A stretch of 64,000 bases of DNA, from assembly GCA_948567375.1 (NCBI GenBank), contig OX419755.1, forward strand, positions 40,553,001-40,617,000. Reading direction: 5' to 3'. The stretch comes from Lunularia cruciata. Taxonomy: Eukaryota > Streptophyta > Marchantiopsida > Lunulariales > Lunulariaceae. Positions 1 to 12,526 of the stretch are shown here, one piece after another (within the stretch, counting starts at the first letter, position 1; each line of letters opens with the position of its first letter). The notes under the pieces are model-generated. The model did not search any database. It saw only the letters and a program-made list of their open reading frames with translations, and had not been told where the DNA came from. The translations under genes and the position numbers were made by a program.

Positions 1-3000
1 AAAATTTATGGTTTGGACTGCGTAGGGTAGAAAGCGGAGGGCCTTAGGGTGAAATCAAAACTTTAGTCTGCTATCATGCTACCGCGATCTGTTCTCGTGA
101 CACGGCCGTTGTGGATGTCTCTGCCTTCTTCGGATGTGAAGACGAAATGGCTGTCAATGCATTTGAAAGAGCACAAGCCGCAACTGTATATTGTATCATG
201 AAAAGGGAACTTGACTCTGACGAGTTTATACCTAGTTTAGTCAAATTAGAGGTCTGCTCGGATTTGTGATTGACAGAAGTAGATAACTGTGGTCGTTGTC
301 TGAACCTACTGTGTTCCGATATGGTTGAGAAATATGCGGAGAACAGCCGGGTCTGTACAATGAACTTCAATTCCAGAAATCGTGTTGCAACTTCTAGAAA
401 ATGTTTTAAGGAGATAATAACATCCATTCTTCTTTCCAGCTCGACACTTTAGGAAATCCTTTTTCGGCCATCCTTAGGTTGAGCTGGAGCTCGGTAATTT
501 CGAAATAAACTACACCACCCGAGCCTTTAGGACGAGTGTTGTAAGTTCTTTACGTGGAGGTTTAATAGGTGGGATGTACTCAGAGATTGACCTTCGTGAC
601 CGCCGCGGATCAATCCCTTTTGAAGACGGGGAAATAAACAGTTGCAAATGTTAGAATGCGGTGGAAAACCGGAGACCACCATCATAAAAGCGGATCTTTC
701 CCTGAAAAGGTGACAATGTGAAGAGTACTGGTTTACCACCATCATCAGAAAAGGATCTTTCTCTGAAACGGTGACGATGTGAAGAATATCTGGTTAAAGA
801 GAAAGAACTCCTTGAATCTCGTGGAATTTTTGGTGTACAAAATTCAATACATTGTGCCGTCAATCTGGACTACGAACCCCAAATGGTCCAAAATCCATCG
901 ACGGTCAACGGATGAGGACATTTCGAGCCGAATCAGATAGTAGTGTCTGGTTTAATCGTGTGCAGTAAACCAGGTTTGCGCAGATTAAGGATATTTGACG
1001 GTCAAGTCCCAATGGAGTACAATGGAGTTTCTTGGAAAGAAGCAATTGACCAGACACTATGAATACTGGGCAAAGTAGGTTTGACTCGGAATACATTTAT
1101 GGCCTGGTTTGACTCAGATCAAGCACTAGGTCCTTGAAAAGCCGAATTACCCTCGGGACTCATGGTGAAACTTCGCTCCTTCTATGCAGATCAGATCGGG
1201 TTGATATAGTGGGTACAAAAGCTAATTCACTGTGTGGAAATATGGGCAGCATCTTGCGTATCCATGTTCACAATTTCCCTTCCATTGCTTGAAACAATCT
1301 CTTTATGTCCACGACTCCTCCAACTTTACAACCCTAGCGCATCGGACCGAATCTCCACGTTGAGAGCAGATCCTTATCTTCCTGGACAATCGGTAATAGT
1401 TCACGATCAAGTATCAAAAGCAAAACTATTCGCACCTACAGACCTGCTCCCTCACAAGACTCACCAATAAGGTGTTGTTATGCTTTAGATTCTCGACTGG
1501 TAAACACGAAGCACAATGGAGTTCGGGGATGATTAAGTAGAGTTGGTGTAAAAACCGAAGTTCTGTGGGTTTTCGTGTTATATTGAGTTACCGAAACAGT
1601 TGTATTGCGCTTTAATAACTACCCCTCTCCATAAGTCAGCTCCATCATCCATTTGCTTGCCCGAGTTGATTAGACGGGCTAAAAATAGCGCGAGAGCGTT
1701 GCAGACAAAGTCTACACAACCATTGAACCGGTTCCAGATTGCCTTCTAGAATCCCATCCAGACCGGCAGGTCAGTAATGAGTATCTGGGCATTCGTTTAT
1801 ACTGCACCAAGTCATGAGGGAGTATCTCGTGCCCAATACTCGCCGTTTCGCCGATGGTTCCATTCCCAAGTTCTGAGAGAAGAAATTCTACTTTTCATCA
1901 CAAATGATGGAGCTCCACACAACATATAAGAGAGGACTCGCAACCATTCTAGTGAAGCCGCGTTTTCGGTTTTGTAACGCAATCAGGACTAGTGGAGCAT
2001 CGTTTTGAGCATTGCTACACTATCGGGACCCATGGTACGGCGCACTTCGCGATGGACTTAGTTGAAGTTTGTCAGGAGATTCGAGATTCTAGCTACACGA
2101 TATTCGCTCTTCTTCGGAAACTAGAAATTTCAGAAATAAACGCATACCATGTAAAACACCAGATAAGAAGTGATTGTGATTATGAACATGAAGTCTCGAG
2201 TAACTCTCTGGGCATGAGTGAAATCTTCTACGCTTTCTCCGAGCCTAATAGGTTCCTCTATCTATCATGCGGTAGAGTTTTTGAGAGCAAGGGAAGCGCT
2301 GGACCCATTTCACGGCACTTTCCTCCACGAGAACTTATTGCACGAAGTGCTTTAAGGATGTGGGAGAACCCAGCCGCAGTGCAGTCTTCTCCTTCCTAAC
2401 GTGCGCAAGTAGAGACTTCCCCGGCTGTGGCTGCAGCGCAAAACTTCCAGACAAAAACGTTCTGGCCTGTGAGAGAAGGAAAGGCAGAGCACGACCTTGT
2501 TGTCATGCTGCAACCTCAAAGCTTCACACAGAAATCCATCGCAAAGCACACTACTATTGACCCGATACTGTGGCACTACACAAAACAAGGTCTCACTTGT
2601 CCAGTTGCAATTCCCTCGTTGATACTCTTAGCGATTCTAAACAGTGGCTGGCTTGGAACCCGCCGAGTATTTTGCGCGTATCTACTGCATGGGGCCCAGA
2701 AGGGACTATGCTTCCTGGACATGTCAAAATGGAGGCTATTACACCATGGTCTCAGTAACGACGACCGAGATGGAATCCAAGATGTTAGTCGGAGGGTAAA
2801 TGGCCGTCAACTAGGCGAAAAGTGATTACTTGTTGGAAGCCGAGAATTGAAATGAACAGCAGCTATCCAGACTACCTCTTAGCGGCCAAAGAACTAGCCT
2901 CAGAAATATCATGTAGTTTCCCAGTGAACTGAGTGGGATGCTAACGTTCAGTTGATGCAAAAAATTCAGAACATAGTAGAACAACCAACAGCGGCGTGCC

Positions 3001-3810
3001 GCAAAATGACCGTCTCAAGCAGGGGCATGTACCTCTCAAAATAGAAACTCCATACTAGGCTCCATTCCAAATAACAAACTCGTCGTAGCAGAGAAAAATT
3101 TCGCAACAAAATTCCGTAGATAGTAATACACAAACCCAGAAGGTCAAAGTCCCTGGGTTCCGAAGCTAAGTAGATCCACGAACTGTGCGATGCGCTTAGA
3201 GATAAAAGCATCCTAACGAGGAACTAACAACAAAAATACTTATTACAGACCAGTGACTAACATGTTGGAAGAGGCAACATACTCTGGAATGGCCAGAGGC
3301 TAATCTGCGACAATATCAGCTCGCCCCCCGCGCGACTAAATAATATATATCTAACCTCAGTATAGACAAGGGCTGCTGAATTGACATGATCGATGGAGTT
3401 TGATATGCTGCACACTCCTGTGGGATTTTTTCCCGCTATCTCATCTTTGCCGCTTCTATTACAGCTCTTTCCAGAAAATATGCTCAGTCTCTCAGACCTT
3501 TGGCTACGCTTGCTTGCAAATGGTGGTGGTGGCACGTTCAGCTCCCCGAACGACGGTTGCCTTTTTCTTCCAGAAACTGTAGTACGTGGGAGGAGCCAGG
3601 AAAAGAGGGTGGAGTCCAGTATGCACAGGTGAACATTACAGAACGGAGGAAGAAGTCCTCGTCTCGCGCCGAAATATGCTAACCACCCACGCATGTTTGG
3701 ACGGTGGTGGACGCCGGGTTTCGAGATGACCACGCGGGAGCTGGAAACTGTGCGCGCTTGGACATGCTCGGCACTGAGATAGATGAAGCTCCCAAAACTG
3801 AAAACCTATT
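1..3810. other. Host flank without a recognisable gene
   Basis: This stretch is of mixed composition and has no retroelement domains. Several open frames of 60 to 135 codons occur, for example on the plus strand at 48-269 and 1992-2399, but none shows a family motif, repeat or convincing start. I see no RNA gene. The left part of the SMR transcript (its 3' untranslated region, minus strand) probably reaches into the right end of this stretch, but I could not find a clear polyadenylation signal. Confidence 0.5.
677..790. repeat. Two-copy tandem repeat, about 60-base unit
   Basis: Two imperfect neighbouring copies each begin with ACCACCATCAT, continue with GGATCTTT and end in a GTGACRATGTGAAGA stretch. 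They differ at several positions, so this is an old local duplication. No coding role is visible. Confidence 0.7.
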
Positions 3811-4257
3811 TCACAACAGTAGTTTCGACCTGTGGTACGGTAAGAACGAATCAAAGTCCGGGGGGCTGAAAAAACTTGACGGTTTCACTCTTCTTCGGGA
3901 TGTAGCTCTGGGCTTCCTTGGTGCTGGTGGATACCCGGTGGTCTCTGGTATTCTGTGCCTCTTAGCTTTCGGCGTCTCACAGCCCCCATCACTTCCACAG
4001 TTTTCTTCCTCTCCCGAAGACGAGAAGGTGTCCGAAAGAAGCAAACTTGGAGAGTCGTCTGCTCGACAATCAGAACCACCTCCTGAGGAAGAGGTTTGAG
4101 TAGCTGCGTTGCGTCCGACTCGAATAGGACGTAAGACAGGGTGACTCAGACCCCAAGTGTCTTGTTGACTCATTTCCTCCGAGGCCGAGATATTGCGGCC
4201 CTGAGTCCCAGAAGCACTTGGTAACATTGAAGGACAGCCCGCAAGGGCGGGCGCCAT
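3811..4257 (-). CDS. SIAMESE-RELATED-type cyclin-dependent kinase inhibitor
   Basis: The open frame has 148 codons and no visible intron. Its C-terminal half carries the SMR family signature in order: a CETP block followed by RIP (about residues 94-103), a PPAPRKPR proline-arginine block (about 109-116), a basic stretch, and an FFSPPDFDSF block near residue 130. SMR proteins are plant-specific nuclear inhibitors of CDK-cyclin complexes. They slow mitotic cycling and favour endoreduplication or DNA-damage arrest, and are usually small and encoded by a single exon, as here. The N-terminal half is Ser- and acid-rich low-complexity sequence, as is common in the family. The ATG at 4257 has G at -3 and G at +4; in-frame Met residues 11 and 29 are alternatives. 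It is the only host gene I can identify in the window. Which SMR paralogue it is cannot be settled from sequence alone. Confidence 0.87.
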   Translation of the reverse strand: MAPALAGCPSMLPSASGTQGRNISASEEMSQQDTWGLSHPVLRPIRVGRNAATQTSSSGGGSDCRADDSPSLLLSDTFSSSGEEENCGSDGGCETPKAKRHRIPETTGYPPAPRKPRATSRRRVKPSSFFSPPDFDSFLPYHRSKLLL

Positions 4258-5850
4258 ACCAATGTCTTCCGCCAGAGAATCGACTTGTTAAAAACCAGGC
4301 AAATTCCAAGACCAAATGACAGTGGTGGCTCGCAGAGCGGGAGATTCCTCTGCTCTTATGATCTAATGGCTCCTACACCCACAAGGCCACTGAGTTGCGT
4401 AAAAGATATTACACCCAGAACCCAATGCAGCTTCTGGTAGAACCCAGAACCTGTTTAAGGCCTCCCAAAACGGGTGTAAAACTCTCGCAACGCCGGCAAG
4501 GATAACTTCCTTGTGCACCTGCTGGCCCGAAGGAAATGCCCCACACGAAAAGCGCGGGAGTTAACCCCAAATAAATCCTGCTTTCAACAGTCCCAGCGGC
4601 TGAAAAAATTTGACCACCTCCACACAAGCTTCCTGCACGACTGCTGCTGAAGACAGCACCCTTCCCAGCTCCACTCCTTAATGATGTTCCACAAAGCACT
4701 CTGAGAGTTCCGCAAGCGCAAACAGTTTCTCAGTCACAGTGCGCTTCACCTTCTCCTAGAATTTTCGCAATTCCTGTCAAAGGCGCTGCTCCAGAAAGCA
4801 ACTCAAATGCGCACTCGCACTCACTCCTCGTTCGCTCGTAGGCAACGACGGACTGCTGCTGTTCACCGGTGTGCCGCAGAGAATACCTGAGCTGAATAGA
4901 AGAAAGAAGACCCCGGCTCTTGAGTTCCTTCCTAACCCCTGGGTAGACACAATTTCCACAACACACAGCAAACGTTCGTTGCCGAAATCCCGCCACTTTC
5001 CTCCCCACTGTCACAGAACTGCTCTGACAGGAAGTTGCGACACGGAGCGTCGCTAGCTACTTTTCCTCAGGGATGTTCTCCTCGTCTCCAGTCGACTCTT
5101 GACCCCTCTGGCTTTTGGCTGGACTCGACTGGACTGAACTACTCTTGACCAACTTCGAAATAGAGAAGAAACCGGAGAAAGGAACTAGACCCAAGTGAAT
5201 TAAACAAACACCGCCCACAATAGATAGATAGAAGATAGCTGCTGCTGGGTGCTGCCTTCTCCGTAGTAGCCAGCAGCGGCCGCGAAGATTGTGTGCTGGA
5301 CCAGTGCTGAGCATGCAGCTCAGAGTATCTTCTCCCAGAAGCCAAAACTCGGGTCCAATGATCGCTGCGATGCCCGTATGTCCTGAATTCGAGGGAGTAG
5401 TGGTGGCAGACTAGAAGGGATCACAGTGTAATATGCGGAGAGCGAGAGAGAGAACGAAGGCCTTGAGAGAGAGAGTGAGAGGCGCCTTGCATACGCTGCT
5501 GCTGACTCCTTTAAAGCGGCACCGAGTGGGCAGAAAACGGCGGCCAGTGTCCCCTCCCGCCGAACCTTCCGTTTCGCAGTCACAGGGTCGGAATTCTTCG
5601 TGACGTGATCTTCACGCGTGGTGTCCTCCCCGTCATTTTAAAAACCGGCAAGCTGCTTGCGTACGCGCACTCTCAAATCACCGGGAATTTCAAACTTTCC
5701 CCCCAGGTTTGACCGGCTAGGGTATAAGCCGGCTACTATTGATCGGTCGCCGTTCTCCTGACAAGTCGCCGGGAATCCTTATCCTTTTACCAGTGACTAG
5801 CTCCGCTACCCACCCGGGGCCCCCCCTAGATTATATTCCAAATTTTTGTC
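4258..5850 (-). promoter_or_regulatory. Probable 5' leader and promoter region of the SMR gene
   Basis: Upstream of the SMR start the DNA is richer in G, C and CpG than the rest of the window. On the minus strand it has a long CT-repeat tract at about 5415-5490, typical of plant 5' untranslated regions, and CCGCC/GGCGG blocks around 5520-5570 that resemble E2F-type sites. Short open frames at 4730-5014 and 5057-5314 (minus) could be upstream ORFs or chance. I could not place the transcription start: a weak TATA-like run near 5830 is only one candidate. Leader introns cannot be excluded. Confidence 0.45.
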
Positions 5851-8690
5851 GGGCCGGCTTGACTCCCTTTTCCTTTTCTCGTCCGCTTTCCTCCCCCACG
5901 CGCTTATGGGATTGTCCGTCACTAAACCCAGATAACACACGCTGTCGTCATCTCCAGGTCTACCCCGACGTAGCACTCGTCTTTCCCGCCTCAGCCAATG
6001 GAAGCCCGTAACCCCGTCGTCGTCGCCTTGTCTACAGTGCTGATTGGTTTCACGTAGCTTGCAGCCTGCGACGATGAGAATGAAATTCTTGGAGCCGCCC
6101 TCGTTTATTTTTATCACGAATGTTCTTAAACAGAGTAATCGACTTGAACGGTACCCTGAACAAGAACAATTGTTTAGTAACGCTAAACATTTATCCGCTC
6201 GTCAGATACTCGCTAGCACCATCGGGACCATCGATCGTAGACTTCGCTTTCCAGATGGTTCTTATACCGAGTTTTTGTACGTAACTAAAAAGACTTCCGA
6301 CACGAGGCGACTTGGAGTTCCACTAGTCCACCAGGCTTTCTCAAAACCACAAGTTACGCATCGCAGCCAATTGTTCTATCGACTTTTGCGGCACTAGCAC
6401 CTGTTCGGGCCACATACTTTCTTTCTGACACGAAACGTGGCATTCAATGGACATTCAACGAGAAGGAACCTCAACTTTTCTTTTACAAATTCGCCCGGGA
6501 TACTCAAGAATGTCCGTGCCCAAGTACACTTTAGAAAGATGTCCTTTATGTTCTGAGGTTCTTATCCTTCAAATCCTTTTTCGTGGCCACCTTTTCCTGC
6601 CTGACGGATAGCGACGTAGCTGACTGATGCCTACATCTACTGCAGTTGTTCTTCTGATACTCGTCATCCTACGGTACTACGTAGGAGTCTAAAGGGCATC
6701 ATTGGCACGAAGTTATACAAATATACCCACTAACCTCACCTGACCTTACCCGACCTGAGCTTGAAATAGACCATACAGTGTAGATATACTTGAAAGTTGA
6801 CCATAATACCAAGTTGCATATCCTGGAATTCTCTTTAATGTGGTCACGAGCTCCCAACAAATTGCACATGCAAGTTGTTGCACTATGGCTGTGGTCGGCA
6901 AATATTGTTCTCTCCTTCCAGTTCTTACATGCTTGTTTATCTCTTGGTCAGGCGGGTTTGACCCACTCTTCGACTCCCGATATTCAAGGCATTCTCTCGT
7001 TTCTTAGGTACATGTGGGATCACAGTAGTCGGGGCATGTTAGTAGTTAAAAATTGACAGTAATGGACTCATAAGCCCAGTACTTATGGTGATATCCACCC
7101 AAGATATCGGGATATTGTCAAGATAATATCTCATGGACCAGTTGATTGTTCCTTCAGTCTGTCGTCTATCATCCATATCACGAAGTTCATGCGATGACGG
7201 GGATGTTGTATTTTCTGCCTCTCAGGATATGTCAGTATATTACATTCCTACAGTAGGTAGTTTGTGTTGTATAGATATATATGTCAGTCTAGGTCGTGTT
7301 TGGGTAGCTATGTCACTGTAAGGCCTTGTTTAATACGACGGCTCCATACAAAACAAAGTACATGTCCAGTACGTATTCTGATCACATATTATTACAAATT
7401 AAACAGCAATAAGTTATGTGTTGTTTACACTCGTTTTGACCACTGACACTGAAGTCTTAACTGAATATCAGAATATCTTCGCATGTTTCACTCAGTGGGC
7501 AACCCTTCCTATTGGGGCTAGCCCCATTTTACCTCGTATGTTTCTCCCTTGTGTGGCTTGATGGGGGTCTTCCCATCCTTCATGTTTTCTACGTGATCGC
7601 CTTTCTATTCGTTTTTAGAGAGAGAGCTATATAAAGATATATCTACATATACGTGGTCGCCTTTCTACTCCTTTTTAGAGAGATAGATATATACAGATAT
7701 ATTACATACACCAGTAGATAAACCTGTAGTCAAGGCAGTGGTCTAAGTCCCCTTTCTGAAAATGTAGTGTAGAAATTCAAATAGAGATTTGGAAATTACT
7801 ATCTATGTTATGCAGACTTCAAATCCATCTGAACAGGGAACCCTCAATCATTTTAGGGGAGAGAAAGTAAAGGTCTTCCAAATGGTATCTTTCATAAATA
7901 AGCAACTTTCCTGAAGAGAATCTCTTCCACTGCTGCTGCTATAGCCCACTTCTTTTGGCTGTAGATCCGAAGAGGGCAAGAACAGTAATCATTCTCCAAA
8001 ACAATGAACAAGTATCATGGTCACTAATGCTCACGATGTAAGCAGATCATGAGCCTTATTAAGACAACGGCTGTTAGTGGATGTCCTTCTCACATGGAAA
8101 GACTCAACTATTTTGAGTTCGCCTTATGCTCTTAAAGTCTATAGTTCGATATCATCGGTATCTTCTCCAAATAATTCTCTTATCTACTTATCGAGGATCC
8201 GTTTGACTTTGAACTTTCCCGGTTCTCACCAAGGTCATTACTTCTGTTGGAGGGTTGGTTTGTCGTGAATCGCTTAACAGTTGATTTGCATCGTGACCCC
8301 CTGTTAGGTTATTTTAGATCATGCTAATCTCAACATTACTACCATGTTTAATGTTAATGATAATTATGCTTAGTAGTAACATTAAGACTGCATAACTCCA
8401 CAAAGATATGCTTTGTCCCGCCACTTTGTCTTTTAAAGACTGAATATCAAAGGCCTGCATGTATCGTACTCTTAAACTTCTCTGCGGTAAACGATTGTAC
8501 CTCACAAAGTCTCAATACTATAAAAGTACACATGAGTTGAAATGAGCTCTAACTTTGTCGGTTATCCTTGCATATAAATACTATTTTATATCACTTCTAT
8601 AGTATGTTATCATATTTTGAACTTATTCTACACGTATCAAAATAGATAGGTTATCTTGTAGTCAAATAAAAAGTTAATATATTTTAATGA
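5851..8690. other. Intergenic DNA, no gene recognised
   Basis: Open frames at 6044-6397 and 6790-7056 (plus) have no recognisable motif. Composition falls from CpG-rich at the left to AT-rich at the right. I see no transposon domain, RNA gene or long repeat apart from the tandem pair at 7591-7709. Confidence 0.5.
7591..7709. repeat. Two-copy tandem repeat, 60-base unit
   Basis: Two adjacent copies begin ACGTGRTCGCCTTTCTA, continue with TTTTTAGAGAGA and end in a TATA-rich stretch. They differ at only a few positions, so the duplication is fairly recent. Confidence 0.8.
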
Positions 8691-8691
8691 G

Positions 8692-8693
<2 letters not shown>

Positions 8694-8732
<39 letters not shown>
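8694..8732. repeat. AT dinucleotide microsatellite
   Basis: An uninterrupted alternating AT/TA run of about 39 bases marks the start of a strongly AT-rich zone that continues to about 11,400. Confidence 0.95.
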
Positions 8733-8734
<2 letters not shown>

Positions 8735-9998
8735 TTAACAGGATGGCAATGTGAAGAAACATACATATTTAAAAAATATTAACAAAAATTAGACTTCAAA
8801 CCTGTCCAAATGGCCAACAGCATCAGAATAGCAGAAATTAAATGAATACACCAACAAATCCTCTGTTGAAAAATTTGTCCCTTAAGTCTACACTTCTATT
8901 TCAGATTCTCTCCACTTTATTACCCCTGACTGTATGAGTTTGGAACGAGAAAATCTGTCAAATATTTTGAACTAAAATAAAAATATTTAGAATTCAAGAC
9001 AACTAGTGTTTTAATATTAGGATAACAAGTAAGCTATATTAGTCCGTAGGTTTCTCTACCGTACCAAATTTTGCTAGAAAATTAGATATTAGAAACACAA
9101 TTTAATAGTTTCTAAGCATATATAGTTAATAATATATGTCTTTTAATTACATACCTAGTTAAGAAACCTCAAGTGTCTGTGTATTCATACGTGGATTTTT
9201 AATAGAACATAAACACCTTAGTTACGGTATTACTATCAATCTGCTGTCCCTTTCTCACATTACTGAAATAAAAAAGATACACCATATCTTACTATTAATA
9301 AATAAGTAAATTGTCAATAAAGGTATGATTCTAGATAAATAAAAATTATGAGTTTTAGATAGACTCAACTATAATTCACTAGTATCACCTTTACTTTTAT
9401 ACTTAGTTAACTTTACAATCATCTTTGATAGAAGTATCAGATATTTCTTAGATGAAAAACTATAGATTTTATTTTTTATCATAATCTATTTGTCCTTTTC
9501 AACTACTTGATGAGATTTTAGAGCTTTTCAGAAATTGATACTCATGTTCTATAAGATTTATCAAAGACACGAGGTTTCATATGAAAATAAGAATCCAATG
9601 TTTATTATACGTATAGAGCTAGAAGAAGATAGACAACAAAATAATTGTTTATACGAATTTCAACATGACTGTTATTGCAGAACTAAAATAGGATATAAAA
9701 TCATTACTGTCATGAGAATTGTAATCGATGATATTTTCCTCTTGCTAATTAAAATTGGATTGATAATTTCCATTTATGGATAGAATTTATAGATACTAAT
9801 TCTATTATATTTTATTTCTATAAAGCTTCAGATAAGTAAAATTTACAAAAAATATTAAAAAAAGATAAATAGTAAATTTATTCCTAAAATAAGAATATTA
9901 TTTATTTAATAATAATAATTTAATCTGAGACTTGTGGGATGATTTATGGTTTATTAGTATAATTTTTGATACATTTAATTATTAATAAATATGTATAT

Positions 9999-10000
<2 letters not shown>

Positions 10001-10031
<31 letters not shown>
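10001..10031. repeat. AT dinucleotide microsatellite
   Basis: An alternating AT run of about 30 bases follows a short TATATAG lead-in. Confidence 0.9.
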
Positions 10032-10035
<4 letters not shown>

Positions 10036-10321
10036 GTGATAATTAAATAAATTATATACTAAATACACCCTGCATGAACTCTGTTTAAAAATCACTCAAA
10101 ATAATTTCACTGTAGAAATAAATATCCAAATAATAATAATAATAATAAATTTAAAAATATTATAATTAGATCAGATCTATGATTATTATTTTGAATATTA
10201 AATACTCATATTATGTATGGAAATAATTTCTAACATTTCTAAAAATAATTTCTTACTTAAATACTCTGCAGAAAAATGATAACATGCAACTACTTGAGGT
10301 TCTTAAGCACTATTTTCACCA

Positions 10322-10479
10322 CTAATTTTGGGAAGTACTATTTCCACCACACTTTTTGCTATTTCCACCACAACACTTTAAATTAATCACCCTACGCTAA
10401 TCCTGGTGCAGGAGTCTGGAGTTAAATCTGGTGGAAATAGCAAAAAATTGTGGCGGAAATAATACTTCTCTAAATTTTA
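10322..10479. repeat. Foldback (MITE-like) inverted repeat
   Basis: The arm at 10333-10370 is the near-perfect reverse complement of the arm at 10429-10467, about 38 bases each with roughly three mismatches. The similarity continues more weakly to about 10322 and 10479. The 58-base loop has no coding content. The arms carry repeated TTTCCACCAC/GTGGAAA motifs. It could be a small non-autonomous foldback transposon. I found no clear target duplication. Confidence 0.75.
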
Positions 10480-12503
10480 TCTTCACAGCATTTTAAACCT
10501 TAATTACCTTTTTTAATTTCATCTATCTATATTTAAATAATAGATAAGGAATTTATAATTAAAAATGAGAATAAAATTAAACATAGTTTTCAAATAGACT
10601 CACAGATTAATGTTATATTGGCTTGTGGAAACATGTAGTTATTTTTACATGCCTATATTTTATATAAAAATATTAGAAGAAAGGTTACAAATTAGAATAT
10701 AAAAATTTAAATATAAGCTCATGCTTAAAGGTATATTCACAACTATTTTATGTAAGAGTATGCCATTGATTTTGTGTGTTTATAGGTTATAATTTAGTCC
10801 TATCTTAAAAGATAAGACTTTTTTTCACCAAAAGAGAAGAAAACATACACTTTCCTAATTCATCTTAAAAAGCACTGAAGAAATTGGAAGGTACGTATAT
10901 GTGACTATTCATGACAGTTCATGTTTAATACTCATTTAATCTAAAAGTTTATACACAAGCAGAAACCTTCTGAGTCACTCATGCAATAAATTAGAGACGA
11001 AATTCTACTACTACTCCTTATCCAGCTTAAAAAATATTCAATATTTTAAATGAAATTGTTGACTTCCTTTATTCAATCTGCCCTCTGCATTAAAATGCTT
11101 CATAGACCTATCATTATTTGATGATCGATGTCAGGCAATTCCACTGTTACTGATACGAATTTACAGATTCCCTCACTTTCTAAAACAGAATCATCGTCCT
11201 CCATTTGTAAGTTGAAATATCTGTCGCATCAATTACTGTCCCTGTCAGAAGAAGTCAAAAGCCTCTGTATTCGTTAAATTATGCTTGTAAAGTGAACCGT
11301 GTCCCTTAAAACTTCAGACTGGAAACTGCGCAGTTCCCTTACCATGTAGCTTGAGACTGCGGCCGAAATTCCGCAAACAGTAGTAAAATGAATGCTGGTA
11401 ATAAATTTAATTCCGACAGTAGCTGAATCTTATACTGACTTAAATTATAAGTCCTCCCCCGCAAAGTGGCCAGGAAGTTGGGATTGGTGAACGAAAGTAC
11501 CCTGAAATTATGGTAAAGCCCCTCACAGGTTTATTCCCGCCAATTTTCAATGGCGAAGTACGACGAAAACCTGTGGATGACGTTCTGAGCTGCCAAGTCA
11601 TGGGACAGGTGGCATGATTCCGTGTCACGTAAGACAGGAGTCACAGCTGGGCAATCCCTGGTGGCAAAGGCCCGAACCACACGTTGTAGAGCGGTCGATC
11701 ATGACCCAGCCGGTCATTCCGACTGGCGCGGCGGAATGTGACATTCCAAGGCATGTGCATTGGCATATGGATAGCGCTCCGTTCTGGATCGTCATGCGTC
11801 ATGATCGCTCCGTATCCACAACCTATGTGTTCTTAGGGTTTGATAACGAGGGCATCTTACGTTGGAATGCGGATCATTTCCTTGTAGTAGCGACTAATAA
11901 GCTTTCGGTTTATGCTTTCTTATGGCTAATCCTTCTTTCATCGTCGTTTCATACTTTTGTTAGTGACAGTAGCCACAACGAACGCAGGAAAGCAAGTCCA
12001 AATTGAGGGTTTGTAGCACGAGAGAAAAACGTATAGTCTGTATTACTTTTGAAATCATGTTTTTTTCTGCACAAACGTCCATTGAAGTTTCAATTAGGGA
12101 TATAATTAGGTTTATAATTGCTTTCCAAGATCCATTTTTATTGCATACCGATATTATCCTCATGGAATGCACTACTCCTGTACTATTCTAACACCTATAT
12201 GTCCAGCTCAAGATATGCAAGTTCAGAAGAGAGAATATCTTAATTTGCTATACATTTAAATATAACAAACTAATCATAATCGTAACTATGGCTTATAGAT
12301 TACGATGAAGTTCACTAAGCATCCTTTTAGCACAATACTTTTCTTATTAGAGAGATGAACTCAACTATCTAGTCAGGTTGTTATTTGTAAGGTTCAAAAT
12401 GTATCAATCGAAAGTTTTAATAAACAATGTATTAAGAGTATAGTGAATACAGGAATTGACCTTTATGATAAAAATGTAATAAGAGCATAGACCAAACGAG
12501 TTC

Positions 12504-12526
12504 GGGGGGGGGGGGGGGGGGGGGGG
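12504..12526 (+). repeat. Homopolymer run of 23 G
   Basis: Twenty-three consecutive G residues follow a TTC in an AT-rich setting. Such a tract can form G-quadruplex structure and is prone to replication slippage and sequencing error. Confidence 0.95.

Larger units (their letters stand above)
8733..11430. other. AT-rich gene-free stretch
   Basis: The DNA is extremely AT-rich, with short homopolymers and ATA/AAT runs. Frames are short and none shows a protein family. It contains a second AT microsatellite and one foldback element, listed separately. Confidence 0.7.

Noticed and set aside
48-269. Exon-like open frame, plus strand
   Set aside because: The residue mix looks plausible, but it has no start or splice context and no recognised family.
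1992-2399. Open frame of 135 codons, plus strand
   Set aside because: It needs a GTG start, has no recognisable motif and no codon pattern distinguishing it from neighbouring chance frames.
6044-6397. Open frame of 117 codons, plus strand
   Set aside because: No family resemblance. It lies in a region where several frames are open by composition.
11614-12006. Open frame of 130 codons, plus strand
   Set aside because: It has an ATG start but no domain. Tryptophan- and histidine-rich stretches look random.
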